DNA of 64,000 nt from Rhipicephalus microplus (taxonomy: Eukaryota; Arthropoda; Arachnida; Ixodida; Ixodidae): contig NC_134709.1 of the NCBI RefSeq assembly GCF_043290135.1, positions 65,512,556 through 65,576,555 of the forward strand. Direction: 5' to 3'. Below the pieces are notes generated by a model that saw only the letters and a list, made by a program, of their open reading frames with translations, searched no databases and was not told where the DNA came from. Of this stretch, positions 30,086 through 40,800 are shown piece after piece. Position 1 is the stretch's first letter. Every line of letters begins with the position of its first letter. Both the position numbers and the translations under genes were made by a program.

Positions 30086-32097
30086 AAAGATAATTTCTCG
30101 CTGATTATCAGATCGCTACAAAGAAGCTGTGGGAATTCGCCAGGAGCAACGTATGGACCACGCCATAATATTGAGTGATTTTAACAACCTCTACTGCAGG
30201 AAAATGTTTATCAGTTTGAGCCAATGGTCTGAGCTCGCCAACGTCTCGAGAGATAAAACATCTTCGGACTCTGAATGAGCTGCTAGAGCATTTTCAATGG
30301 CACACGATCAGCGTCCTACCCCTATCAAACCATTTTCAGTGCTTTTGGCCAACTTACGTTGCATGTACCATGAAACTGACATCTTAAAAGCCATGATACA
30401 AATGTGCATCGCATTATAGGCACCTGCACAGTACATTGCACGCTCAGTACATGAAGTGCTTTGCTCCTAATAGTGTATTGGGTGTTTCACTTAGCAACAC
30501 CACACCGTATTGCGTATTGCCGCGGTGAGGTGAGTCCCTTTCTGCTGGACGTATCGAGAACAGAAAATCAAATCATTGCTTAACAACATTAAACACAGAA
30601 TGCAGTAGCATCCCTCAAGGCAGACTCGTTACCGAACACGAAACTGCTATCGGAAGGGGGACCTTTCTGCGTTCATATAGAAGTCTATGACATCGTACTG
30701 CCAAAGTGTGCTCCCATGATAGCGACAAATGCAGTAAAGAACTCACACATTTGATTTTTTAAGCCAGTCCATTTTAGGAAACACAGCCTTGACTTTCTCC
30801 ATCTCTTCTTCTTTACGCGTGCACTTTTTATGAGCGTGAGGATGCTGGGTAATGACGATGAAAGTCACGAATAATGGCACCTACCCACAAGGAAGATCGC
30901 AAAATTCAAAAGTGAGAGGTAGAGAAATATTTAAAAAAGAACGAGATCAGGCGCAAAGAGCAGTGATAGAAAATTAAAGCTGAAGAATTACTTGCAATGC
31001 TATTTATTCGCATATTGCAGTTTCTCAAGCATGATTTATACGCACCAGAGGTTGTGGTCAAACACTGCAGTGGAATTAGCGAAATATGCACTTTGCGAAT
31101 GTGCATCCACGCGAAATGTGCACTTGCTTCTGTTTACTTAAAAATAAAATTTGAAAGCCGCGTTTACTTACAATGTATTGCTGCTTGTTATATTCGGTCC
31201 TTGAGATCATTATTATGCTACTGCAGAGATATCTGCTACGCTGTTGAAAATATTCATTGAACAGGGGTGGTTTTCAAACAAAGTTCGAAAATTAGCACTA
31301 ATAATACTGAATGATCTCTTTAAAAGTCTTCAATATTCGTGCAATTCATCTGTTCTTTCCTGAGAGCTATTCGTTTCTTGGCCAATCACTCAGGGTGGGA
31401 GTGATCCGCATACGTGACATCCGCATACGTGACAATTATCGTGATCATTATCATGATCCGAAGCCATTAGCTTGAAAATATGCGCAAGGGCATGTTTCCC
31501 TGACGTAAATACTAATGAAATGCCCTTACAAACGAGTGAAAGTAAGCAAATACCTCCTGATGTGCAGTCTCATCACCAAAAAGTTGCCACAATTCTTGGT
31601 GCATTTTTGCGACACCATATAAAATAATTGAATCACTTTGACAGCTGCTTCAGATGTTCAGAGCAATTATTTCTGTTATGACATACGTCGTATAGGACGA
31701 CACCGAATTCATTCAAGTCACTTGGGATTATTTAACGTGCACATCAAGCACACCTGTAATGGGGGAATTATTTTCAGGAATCAGCTTGGCCACCTCGTGC
31801 TCTGTAACAAAAAGCAGTGATTTCTGTAAGCCACCAGAGCAGATGGGGGCTTGCACATGAGGCACTCGTGTTCAACACGGACACTTTGCAAGAGGGTGAT
31901 GACAGTAAAGCAAAAGAATGAAGGGTTCAATGTGACGCCATTGTGGTGGCCTTCACAGTATGACCCGACATAGGGAGATGGTGCCGATGAACCTTGGCTG
32001 ATGCAGACGGTATATGTCAATGCCAGTGGCATGACTAGGACATCCTCACCTCGACGGCATGGCCCTGATGAAAGAGGATGTCATTATAACGATGTTT
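30086..32097. other. No genes recognised
   Basis: AT-rich with stops in all frames. A weak SINE-body resemblance exists at 31718-31780 (CACTTGGGATTATTTAACGTGCAC on plus, compare CACCTGGGGTTCTTTAACGTGCAC), indicating a very old minus-strand SINE remnant. Otherwise nothing is seen. Confidence 0.45.
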
Positions 32098-32330
32098 CAT
32101 CAGTATGGATGTCATTGTCATAATCATCATCACCATCATCCTGACTGCGGACCCTGCAGGTTAAAGGCCTCTTGCATGTTCCGCCAATCAACGCAGAACT
32201 GTGTTTGTTGCGGGCACGTCATACAGCAGAACTTCCCAATCTCATGTGCTCGTCTGACTCTCTGTCTTCCCGTCGCGCGTTTCCTGTATGTCATTCTTAA
32301 GAGGACTATAGAACACTTCTCCAAATAGCT
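32098..32330 (-). mobile_element. RTE-type LINE 3' end fragment
   Basis: Minus-strand translation reads …G-R-Q-R-V-R-R-A-H-E-I-G-K-F…D-W-R-N-M-Q-E-A-F, matching the end of the RTE ORF at 44509-44856 (R-R-A-D-E-I-K-K-F…N-W-R-N-M-G-E-A-F). It ends in a (GATGAT)-type tail (ATCATCATCACCATCATCC on plus). Only the last 70 or so codons remain. Confidence 0.75.
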
Positions 32331-33884
32331 ATGGAATGAATTCACTAAAGGAGTTTATCGGCCAACGAATTCACCGTTACAAAAAATTACAATCTGTCCA
32401 GTACGAGCGAAGCCACAAATATATGTCGCACGCTGCAACTGCATTCTATTTTCTCGTCCTGACAAAAGCGCTGGAAGCTAAGCAGAGAGAGATGGCGGTG
32501 GGAAGAATATAGGTCACGTGCGCCTCGTGACACTAAGCACTTTTTCTCTTCTTTTTTGCCTCGAATGCGTGGTTCTCAGTGCGATCACGTGTGCACGCAT
32601 AGACAAGTCGCGGCCTCCCGCCACGGCGTCAGTAACGAGCGAGTGCACCATGCTCATATCAGCCAATGGCTCATGCTTGGCCAGTGACGCAGTTGTTTTG
32701 GATCGTGTCGCGTAAATTGCCCAGAAGAGAGAAAGCGATTTTTTATCTGACCTTGAACATTTATTCCCAGTTTCAGGCCGCGTGTTCATATTTCGCTGGC
32801 ATGACAATATTTAGCTCGCGAGTTCTCGGGAGCCTCGACTACAGATCGGCAACGTTTTCTGAACAGGCTCAAAACGTTTTGCAGGGACCCTTTAATGACC
32901 ACCACTTCTTATATTGCTTATGCACGACATGCCCTTCCCATGCCCATTTCACATTTTTTTTTATTTTTTAAGCCAATTTGTCCTTAACACCCCTTTGTTT
33001 CATTACTTACTCGCCTCTCTTCTGGAACTGACCTGATTCCTCCATCACCCAGACACGATAAACTTTTCGCGAACTAGGTCAGTTTTCCCGTTTCCCATAA
33101 ACGCCAGCTCTCTCCAGGTAGATGCAGTGGCCGTTGGGAAAACTAACGACGCTGCCGTGCCAGTGTGCTTCACGCCGCGTGCAGCGTCGGCTGCCAGCTG
33201 CACACTCCGCGTTGTCATCCCAGTTTTCGCCAGTCGTGAGAATCAGAACTTGCCATTTAGACTTGGACACGAAACTGCTTTAAAAAGCAGAATTCTTACA
33301 TTTTTCTTCCATAATCACCACAAAAATTAAAGAGCTCTTCCGCTATCTTTGATATGTGGGCAAAAGAAGCTTGGCGTTGTCGTGCCCTACGTAATCTCCT
33401 TTCAATGACAATTTAATAATTGTTTATTTATCTATTACAATATTTATTTATTTATTTATTTATTTTAATTTTTATTTATTCAAAGGGGTTGGAGCGTACG
33501 TAGGACACTGTTCGTGTGTGGAATCGGTGTGTAGTCTTTCACGTTCTTCCCTGCTTTCGTTGACCTGTTAAATAGCCCTACTAGAGGACCATTGTCCTAT
33601 CATGGAAACGCTGTTTAGTTCAGTTGTCGACATTGCCATTGCCGTTAGATGTGCAGTTTCTTATATCTACCTCATGTACGCGTTGCCCAGTAGGTCGCTC
33701 GTAGTCCACCAATAGTAAATATTGCAGTGAAGTGCCCAAAGTAAGTGTGCTGCTCTCCGAATGTTTTTCAAGGCGAAAGCCGTCGGCGTCTCATCCAGGG
33801 CGACGTTTTACAGCGAGCTTTCCGCGTTGGTGACGTCGGGGGCAAGTGCTGCAAATAAAAGCACAGCATATTCACGGAGTTAAC
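32331..33884. other. No genes recognised; short (TATT)n tract
   Basis: Contains (TTTA)-rich tracts at about 33421-33480. Small open frames (for example 32666-32971 and 33127-33330) have no recognisable motif, and I do not call them genes. Confidence 0.45.
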
Positions 33885-34178
33885 AATGATGAGTTGGGCG
33901 AAGCCTCCGTCTATCCATCCGATAGTCCATCAGTCTGTCTGTCCGTCTATTTGTCTGTCCGTCCGCCGTTCCACCCATCCATCCATCTATGCTTCCGTCC
34001 ACGCTTCCATCCATTCGTCCATCCGTGTCTCCATCTGTCTGTCTGTGTGTCTGTCTGTCTGTCTGTCTGTCTGTGTGTCTGTCTGTCTGTCTGTCTGTCG
34101 TTCTGTCTGTCTGTCGTTCTGTCTGTCGTTCTGTCTGTCGTTCTTTCTGTCGTTCTGTCTGTCGTTCTGTCTGTCTGT

Positions 34179-34251
<73 letters not shown>

Positions 34252-34325
34252 GCATGTCTGTCTGATACTGCCGGTTACGTCCGATGCAAAACAAGTTAAA
34301 CTACAAAAACTTCGCCCCTAAAATT
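33885..34325. mobile_element. Dispersed element with GGGCGAAGC-type ends and (TCTG)n core
   Basis: Left end …TTGGGCGAAGCCTCCG (33895), right end …ACTTCGCCCCTAAAA (34307), inverted relative to each other. The core 33930-34262 is (CCAT)/(TCTG) microsatellite. Same organisation as 17575-18345. The long S-V-C-L open frames are repeat translation. Confidence 0.55.
34032..34262 (+). repeat. (TCTG)n microsatellite
   Basis: About 230 bp of TCTG with variant units (TCGTTCTG) in the middle. Confidence 0.97.
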
Positions 34326-34520
34326 ACTATCACGAGAGGACCTAACCATACGACGTGATGATGGCGTCAGATATCGCGAAGATTTGTGACGTCGTTATGA
34401 CGTGATAATGACGCCCTGTCAAACTTTAAATGATGAGGTCTTCACATAACGTGGCATAGCTTGCTGCAGAGTGCTACACAAACATATCTTGGTCAGAGGT
34501 GGTCCAATCAAGTACTACAG

Positions 34521-35190
34521 ACTAAATAGAACTGGCAGAGCTTTCGAAGTTGATTAATAGGCGTAAGGTATGCAATGTAAGAAGGTATAACATGGAGAGA
34601 ATTAAAAAAACTCTCAAAAACGGAGGAAGCGTCAAAGCAGTGAAGAGGAAACTGGGGATAGGCAAAAATCAGATGTATGCACTAAGGGACAACAAAGACA
34701 AATAAGCTACCATTATGAATAAGATAGTTAAAATAGCGGAGTAGTTTTACAGAGATCTGTACAGTACCCATGACAACCATGACCTTAATACTATAAGAAC
34801 TTGCAGTAACCCAGATGACACCGCATCAGTATTGGTAGAAGACAGAAAAGTTTTGGAGAGCATGCAAAGAGGCAAAGCTGCTGGTGAGAGCAGAGTGGAT
34901 TAGGGTTCAAGCGGGGGTTAAGGATATCATAGTTGAAATCAAGAAGAGGAAATGGACAAGGGCCGAGCATATAGCGCGTAGACAGGATAACCGCTGGTCA
35001 TTATGGGTAACTAACTTGATTCCCAGAGGAGGCAAGCGGGCTAGGGGGAGACGGAAGGTTAGGTGGGCAGATGAGATTATGAAGTTTGCGGGTATAAATT
35101 GGCAACAGCAAGCACAGGACCGAGTTGACTGGCGAACATGGGAGAGGCCTTTGTCCTGCAGTGGACGTAGTCAGGATGATGATGATGATC
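34521..35190 (+). mobile_element. RTE-type LINE remnant with internal deletion
   Basis: 34521-34880 corresponds to the region before the RT core (…R-R-Y-N-M-E-R-I-K-K-T-L-K-N-G-G-S, …F-Y-R-D-L-Y-S, …E-S-M-Q-R-G-K-A-A-G). At about 34882 it jumps directly into the ORF C-terminus (R-V-Q-A-G-V-K-D-I-I-V-E-I-K-K-R-K-W), ending near 35210 with a (GAT)n tail. The whole RT catalytic core is missing. Stops at about 34702 and 34741. Confidence 0.78.
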
Positions 35191-36253
35191 CGATCAGTGA
35201 TGTAATGTGAAACCGGGTAAAGTGCTTCTGATTTCGGAGGCAGTGCAGGACCACATACGATGCAGAAAGCTTTCCAAGTGTGGTTGGTAGGGGATCAATG
35301 CATCGACGAGCAAAACAAAAAAGGAAGATGGCTTTCGTCTTCGAGTCGCATGAAGCAAATGAATAAGGGACCCTGTTAGTATCTGCATCGGCAGTAGAAC
35401 GCATTCATGTGATTCAGTTCAGTTCAGATATTGCGGGCTCGGCATAGTGTTCAAGGCGCTCGTTTTCAAACGGAAGAGTCTCGGTTACAACCCCTCTTCT
35501 GAAAGAAAACTCATTTTGTTTCATTAAAGTAATGAATGCCTCCTCAAACGCAAAAATTCACCGTTGGTGTGGTGGCGTCAACAAAAGTGATGCAAGGAGT
35601 CGTCACGTGATGACGTCAAATATCTACCAAGTTTGAGGCGTCATCACGATGTCACTGCATGACATTTTCAATTTGCACTGCCATTGGGATCGACCCGCTA
35701 ATCATGGAGGCATCGCAAAGCCAGATAGGGTGTAGAAAGCTTGCAATGTCTCTGATCTCGGAGCGAGTCAGGGCTAAACCAGGTTAGGAGCTGAAAGCTT
35801 TTGGTGGCGGGGAGGGTGAGCAAGGATCAGTGGATCGACGGAAGAAAAAGAAGACGGCTTTCGCTTATGACTCATTCTGGGCGAGCCCATTAGGGACCCC
35901 GTGGGTTCTACATTACTCCTATGGCTCATGGGCAACCTATGGGCGAGGAGAGTATTTCGTAACACTACCAACTACCCAGGTCATTCAATACAACCTTCGC
36001 TCGAACATAATTAAATTCTAATCACAACAGTGGTTTTACTTTCACTGTACTGAAATATCAGAACAAATTTTCACATGCCTGCAACCCGGGTATGCTAGCG
36101 CTGAGTTGATAAGCTGTCGAAAAATAAGCCGATTCTTTTATAATTTACTGTATCAATGAAAACGCTGAGACTTTCTTGCACTCAAAAATATTAGCTATCT
36201 CACGTACACTCTTGGCTCATTGCCGAACACCCGTTATTTGACAGTCATGAAGG
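35191..36253. other. No genes recognised
   Basis: A tRNA-like patch near 35424-35505 (GGCATAGTGTTCAAGGCGC…CGGTTACAACCCC) may be a degenerate SINE. Nothing else is supported. Confidence 0.4.
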
Positions 36254-36399
36254 GTGTGTGTTTAGTGGAGAGCACATAGCTGTCAAGAACCCCAGCCACG
36301 CAGATGATCACTATTTATGGGTATTTTAAATAGCGTAAATAGTGATTATCTGCGTGGCTGGGGTTTTTGACAGCAATTTGCTCTCCATTAAACACACAC
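36254..36399. repeat. Long hairpin: 64-bp arms, 18-nt loop
   Basis: Arm 36254-36317 pairs with 36336-36399 with 5 mismatches by my count. Both arms contain CCCCAGCCACGCAGAT and its complement, and TAAATAGTGAT at the loop end. The loop word GGGTATTTTAAATAG (36319-36333) recurs directly at 36404-36418. A transcript would fold into a long stable stem. It could be a tiny foldback element or a replication snapback product; I see no coding role. Confidence 0.85.
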
Positions 36400-36869
36400 A
36401 CACGGGTATTTTAAATAGTGGAGAACTGGCTAACCTCCCTGTCCTTCCTCTTCCGTTCCTCCTCCTCCTCCTCCTTAAATAGCGGTAATATTGAAACATG
36501 TCTGATTTCCTTTAGTGTGTGTTCGCAAAGAAAAAAAAAACAACAGAAGTGAAGTAGGAAATCGTGACCTGCTGTGAAGAACACCACTCGTCATCGATGA
36601 ATTCTCGGCGCCAATGCGTGAAAGCCAATGACATGCAGGTTTGCCACTTCATTGAGTGTGAACGCTATGGCTGATGGGTTACTGACATGCACGGAGATGT
36701 GTCTTCGGAAGATTCACTCGGCCGACTCAATAACGGCACGCAATTATTTAGCCTGAAATAAAACTCATCCTTGCCTGTTACACTGGTGATCTCCCGGTCG
36801 TCACTTGTGGCTTCGAGATGCGCTCTGGCACACCAAGAATCAGGCGAAGCGATGCCCTGGGTGCTCGAG
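36400..36869. other. No genes recognised; short (CTC)n tract
   Basis: CCTCCTCCTCCTCC at about 36455-36474 and a poly(A) run at 36531. No ORF with motifs. Confidence 0.4.
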
Positions 36870-36979
36870 CATTTCCGCCTTCATTGCAAATCCCAGCCGC
36901 CGTGGCAGGTATTTCAACGCGCGACCTGCAGTTCAGCAGTCGAGCTCCATAACCCCAAGAACACGGTGGCGGGTTTTTC
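36870..36979 (-). mobile_element. Degenerate Ruka-like SINE head
   Basis: Plus strand reads CATTTCCGCCTTCATTGCAA…CAGCCGCCGTGGCAGG…GCGCGACCTGCAGTTCAGCAG…GGTGGCGGG, an eroded match to the SINE head seen intact at 62158. The tail part is missing. Confidence 0.6.
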
Positions 36980-39616
36980 TCCCGAGAAACCACAATTCGC
37001 AAACAATAGCAGTAACCGACCGCATGGCAACGTACTCTGCAACGCCTGCATTTGAGTCTAAGCATCAGAACGTGCATCGCGACTCACAGCGTGGCACGCG
37101 CCGCAAATCTAAGAAGCCTTGGTGTAGGTTTATTTCTTGTAGGGTGGGAGGGCGGCACGCATCGATGCACACTATAAGCAAAACGCCACAGCGGCACCTT
37201 TCGTTCATTCGTCAGCCACTCGCGCCGTCATGCGCACAAATGTATCAAACTGAACTGGTTCTATAACCATTCTACACGATGGTTTCAAGTCAACTGAATG
37301 AACACAGCGTGCTGTCGATAGCAGCTGAACGTTACGACTTTGACATCATAAGGCTAGTGGCTAGAGTACGACAGTGGTTCTGTTACAATCGCATGATGGC
37401 GATGGCCTGATGAGAACTGATTGACGGTAAAGTAGTGATGACACTGGTATGAGATGGTGATGGCGGGTCAATAAGAAGACACGAATTCAGGTAAGGTAAT
37501 AGAATCACGCATCTCCAGGATGTGAATCTTGATGGGTGGGCGAAGCTCTGGGAATCGTTCTTAGCGTGAATCAACCCTGACAATGACCACTCGCGCCTGC
37601 GAATGAGACAGAACGCGTGTGTACGATATATGCAATCTGTTTTTGTCATTGAGCCGCCATTTCCCATGCCCTGGATTCCGGAGCAGTAGCTTGTTGTCGG
37701 TGCTGCCGTTTTAGCGCAGCTTCCCGAGCTCTCACATCCGGGTAGCTTGCTGTCGGCCTAGACGTTGAGCCACCACGTGCCGTTCTCTCAACTCCGGAGT
37801 AGCAGCTTGTTTTCAGTGTTGCAGCTTTGCTTCTGCTTCGCGAGCTCTCACCTTCAAGGCAGTTTGTTGTGAGCGTTGGTGTTGCTTTTCGCGGGCGAGT
37901 GCACGTTCATCTTCGTTTCCATCTATGGCAGAAAAAGAGTGAGTTGTCTAGAATACAGTTACTCTTCACCGTCATAAGCGTCATCGTCCCTGCGAGCATG
38001 GACGATGGACAATCCTAAATCCTAAAGGGATTCACCCTTCAGAATAATTACGGGATGACAGTGAAGGCACGATTCATGATAAATGACAATACCTTATAGT
38101 TAGAGCTCTGTGTTTTCTTACAAATAGGGAAAAATAACACGGCTGAGCTGTCTGTCATCAAAAAAAGTAAAACATGAAAGTGAAACTTGTCTCAACAGAG
38201 CTATATGAGTGCTTATTGTGCACTATTTCGCAACTAGGGCGAAAGAAGGAATCCGTAGCAAGGAATTGTAATGTCACGTCAACAATGACCATCATCTTGA
38301 AACTTACAGTGTGCTCCTCAAGCGGAAAGCGCACACGAAATGAATAATTGTTGGGGTTCAAGGTATGAGGCAACGTTAAAAAATTATTCTTTTTCAAAAT
38401 GCCATCTTTTTTGCTCGTTTTCAATGCAAAATTCATTGCCCATCATATTGCTGCAGACAATTTTTGTCTACGCAATTTTTTTTTCTTTTTCAACAGAAAG
38501 AAGAAAAAATGTTCTATGACCCACCACCTACGAAACCGAAACTGAAAGGGCCAGTTTTGTCTGCATCATTAGATTAGCTTATATGGTGTGCTTTAATATC
38601 AATTTAGTATTTTTATCAAGCGTGAACATGTGAAAATGCTCCAAAGGCTTTGTCAACACGTCGTTTTCAGGCATAAAAGTCATAAACTTCTCACCAGGTG
38701 AACGTGTAACGTGGTGCATGTGTTGTGCACGCTTAACGGCACGTATGTGAGCTTAAAAACCATCAAACTTGCTTTGCTTGATGCTGTCTGTTATTTCTCT
38801 AATGACAGCCGAAGCACATTTATTATTTTTAGGCAAATATGGATCGTGCCTGGCTTCTACACTGCAAAAGCTTACCAGCACCGCAGCGCGTAAGCGCCCC
38901 GTAATGGCAGTGACGATACATAACAAGCGAGAAAACAAAAAATCTGATTTGCCACTCGAGCTATAAGGTACACAGTAATAAGTTACACGATGGAACTGGC
39001 TGCCCATATGGCAAGTTCCGCTCCTCCTGAGTACCGTGTGTGAGCTTCGCATCGATCTCAGATCTGTTTTGTTGATTTTCTCAGAAGTCATGTTTATGGT
39101 ATTTTTCCGTACGCGATTAGTCATAACTCCTTTCCTAATGAACATTTCTCATTAAAACTTGGCAAACTTTTATATCAAATTAGTAGAAGTGCAATGAATC
39201 TCAGTAGGCGAAATCGCGCCAAAAGACTTTCTACAGGTGCCTGTTATACTTGCGGGCCCCTAATGCTATTGCATACTTTTGGGGGGGATTTATTCACTTT
39301 GTGTTTATTATTTATCAGATGACGTTTCATTTAGTATATTGCATAAGACAAACCTTTTTTATGGCTTCACAAGAAATAGTTTTTAAAGGTTAGTGCTACT
39401 TGAGTTAAAGTTTTTCGTGTAAGGCCCACTTTTAATAAAATTTTACTTACGAAAAAATCACGAAAATGGGACATTATTTAGAGTGCTCACGTATGCCTGA
39501 AAAGTTGTTCTCTCATATTGTAGATTATTATTCTCTGGTGAGTATATCTTAAAAAAAAACTTTGCGACACTTGTTCTAATACCTCAACGTACCATAAAAT
39601 ATAATTTAAAAGACGC

Positions 39617-39617
<1 letters not shown>
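36980..39617. other. No genes recognised
   Basis: AT-rich, interrupted frames only. Short open frames (36805-37266, 38753-39145 minus) have no recognisable domain. CAGCTTGTTGTCGGTG-like words at 37687-37870 recur three times loosely (period about 60-110 bp), perhaps a decayed minisatellite. Confidence 0.4.
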
Positions 39618-39692
<75 letters not shown>

Positions 39693-39723
39693 TTAATAAT
39701 AATAATAATGATAATAATAATAT
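39618..39723 (+). repeat. (ATA)n microsatellite
   Basis: About 105 bp of ATA units, directly adjoining the tail side of a SINE fragment. The poly-Leu minus-strand frame is an artefact. Confidence 0.97.
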
Positions 39724-39724
39724 T

Positions 39725-39806
39725 ATATGCGGTTTAAGGTCCCCAAACCGCCTCATGATTACGAAGGACGCTGTAGGGGAGGTCTGCGGAAATTCGGACC
39801 ACTTGG
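39725..39806 (-). mobile_element. Ruka-like SINE tail fragment
   Basis: Plus strand reads ATGCGGTTTAAGGTCCCCAAACCGCCTCATGATTACG… then GGAAATTCGGACCACTTGGG, the reverse complement of the SINE 3' half. The head is missing. The (ATA)n beside it probably grew from the SINE tail. Confidence 0.7.
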
Positions 39807-40059
39807 GCACAAATGAACACAAACACGAGAAGCGTGAACTAACCGTCTCATTTGTTTGTTCTTTGTGCGTTAGCAACGCACTCCATTCACGAACTCGGCC
39901 ACTGCGACAAGCGAAGTACAAGGTGGGAAAAGAAGAACAAAAAATAGGGTCATTATGATGTAGGGGACGAGAACGGGGATGTGAATTTACCGTGTTTTTT
40001 TTTGAAGGGGTGGAGCTCCTTGTGGTCGAGGCTTATCGCCCCATCGTGGTAGCCTGCCA

Positions 40060-40420
40060 CTGATAACGCTCACGATGACGTTGATGCCGATGAAGAATAA
40101 GAGCGTTCCAGACCACACATTCTCCTTCTGCCATCACGGCACAGCACATGTAAGGCACCCGCTATACGTCCTGACGATGGAGATCACGGACACCGACTGG
40201 CTTGTGGAGAATATGACGTCTCGATATGGTTATGCATTTTGTATGATTGGAAGCAACCAACAGCAACCAGGGGAACGTGCGCAGACCTCGTATTTTCCAA
40301 CTTCACGCTAAGTATACGATACGACAAAGTAGTAATAGTGAAGGAGACGCGCTCACTGGATTCCGCGCCGACCGATTGTGCCCTCGCGATCTCCGAGGAC
40401 AGTGCAGCTCTGGCCGACTG
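40060..40420 (+). pseudogene. Possible endonuclease-type transposon fragment
   Basis: Across frames this reads …D-W-L-V-E-N-M-T-S-R-Y-G-Y-A-F and T-R-G-T-C-A-D-L-V-F-S-N-F-T. These resemble the C-terminal part of an EEP-type endonuclease region of mobile elements (…G-T-x-I/A-D-L-V-F… motif). No complete domain is present and the frame shifts near 40235. Family assignment is uncertain. Confidence 0.4.
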
Positions 40421-40516
40421 GGTTGGTCCTACGCCACCTCCTGACGCCGGTCCCCGACGACGACGACAGCGTAGCTCTGGCCGACTGGGTTAGCCCTACG
40501 CCATCTCCTGACGCCG
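40398..40516 (+). repeat. Direct repeat, 2 x 52 bp, 67-bp spacing
   Basis: 40398-40449 and 40465-40516 share AGCTCTGGCCGACTGGGTT and ACGCCA(C/T)CTCCTGACGCCG, with 5 mismatches in 52. Both lie between the endonuclease-like fragment and a pyrimidine-rich 3' UTR-like stretch. Confidence 0.85.
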
Positions 40517-40800
40517 ACAAGAGCTCTCGCCAATGGTGCCCCGTCCTTAGACTGCTGCAACCTTGTCCATCTTTCCTGTCTTCTGCTTACTTCCGTCAAT
40601 CGCTGTCCCTGCGCCTCACTCTCTCCTTCCTCTCTCTCTATCTCTTTACCTTTTAATGCTAACCTTTTAATCCCTTCTTTACCCCCATCCCTTGTGGGCT
40701 ACTGTTGAGGTGTCCTCCACCTGAGAGACAGTTACGGGGCTCACTTTTCTATTCTTTTCATTTAAAATCACTCCCCCCTTAATAATAGTGAAGGCAAAAC
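40517..40800 (+). other. Pyrimidine-rich 3' UTR-like sequence of the same mobile fragment
   Basis: Follows the 52-bp repeats without a gap and is unusually C/T-rich (CTCACTCTCTCCTTCC…). It ends in ACCTGAGAGACAGTTACGGGG and an A/T-rich stretch. Looks like the 3' non-coding end of the transposon fragment upstream; not proven. Confidence 0.35.

Noticed and set aside
33846..34321. Open frames rich in S-V-C-L (and T-D-R-Q on minus)
   Set aside because: Produced by (TCTG)n; all frames are open because the unit has no stop.
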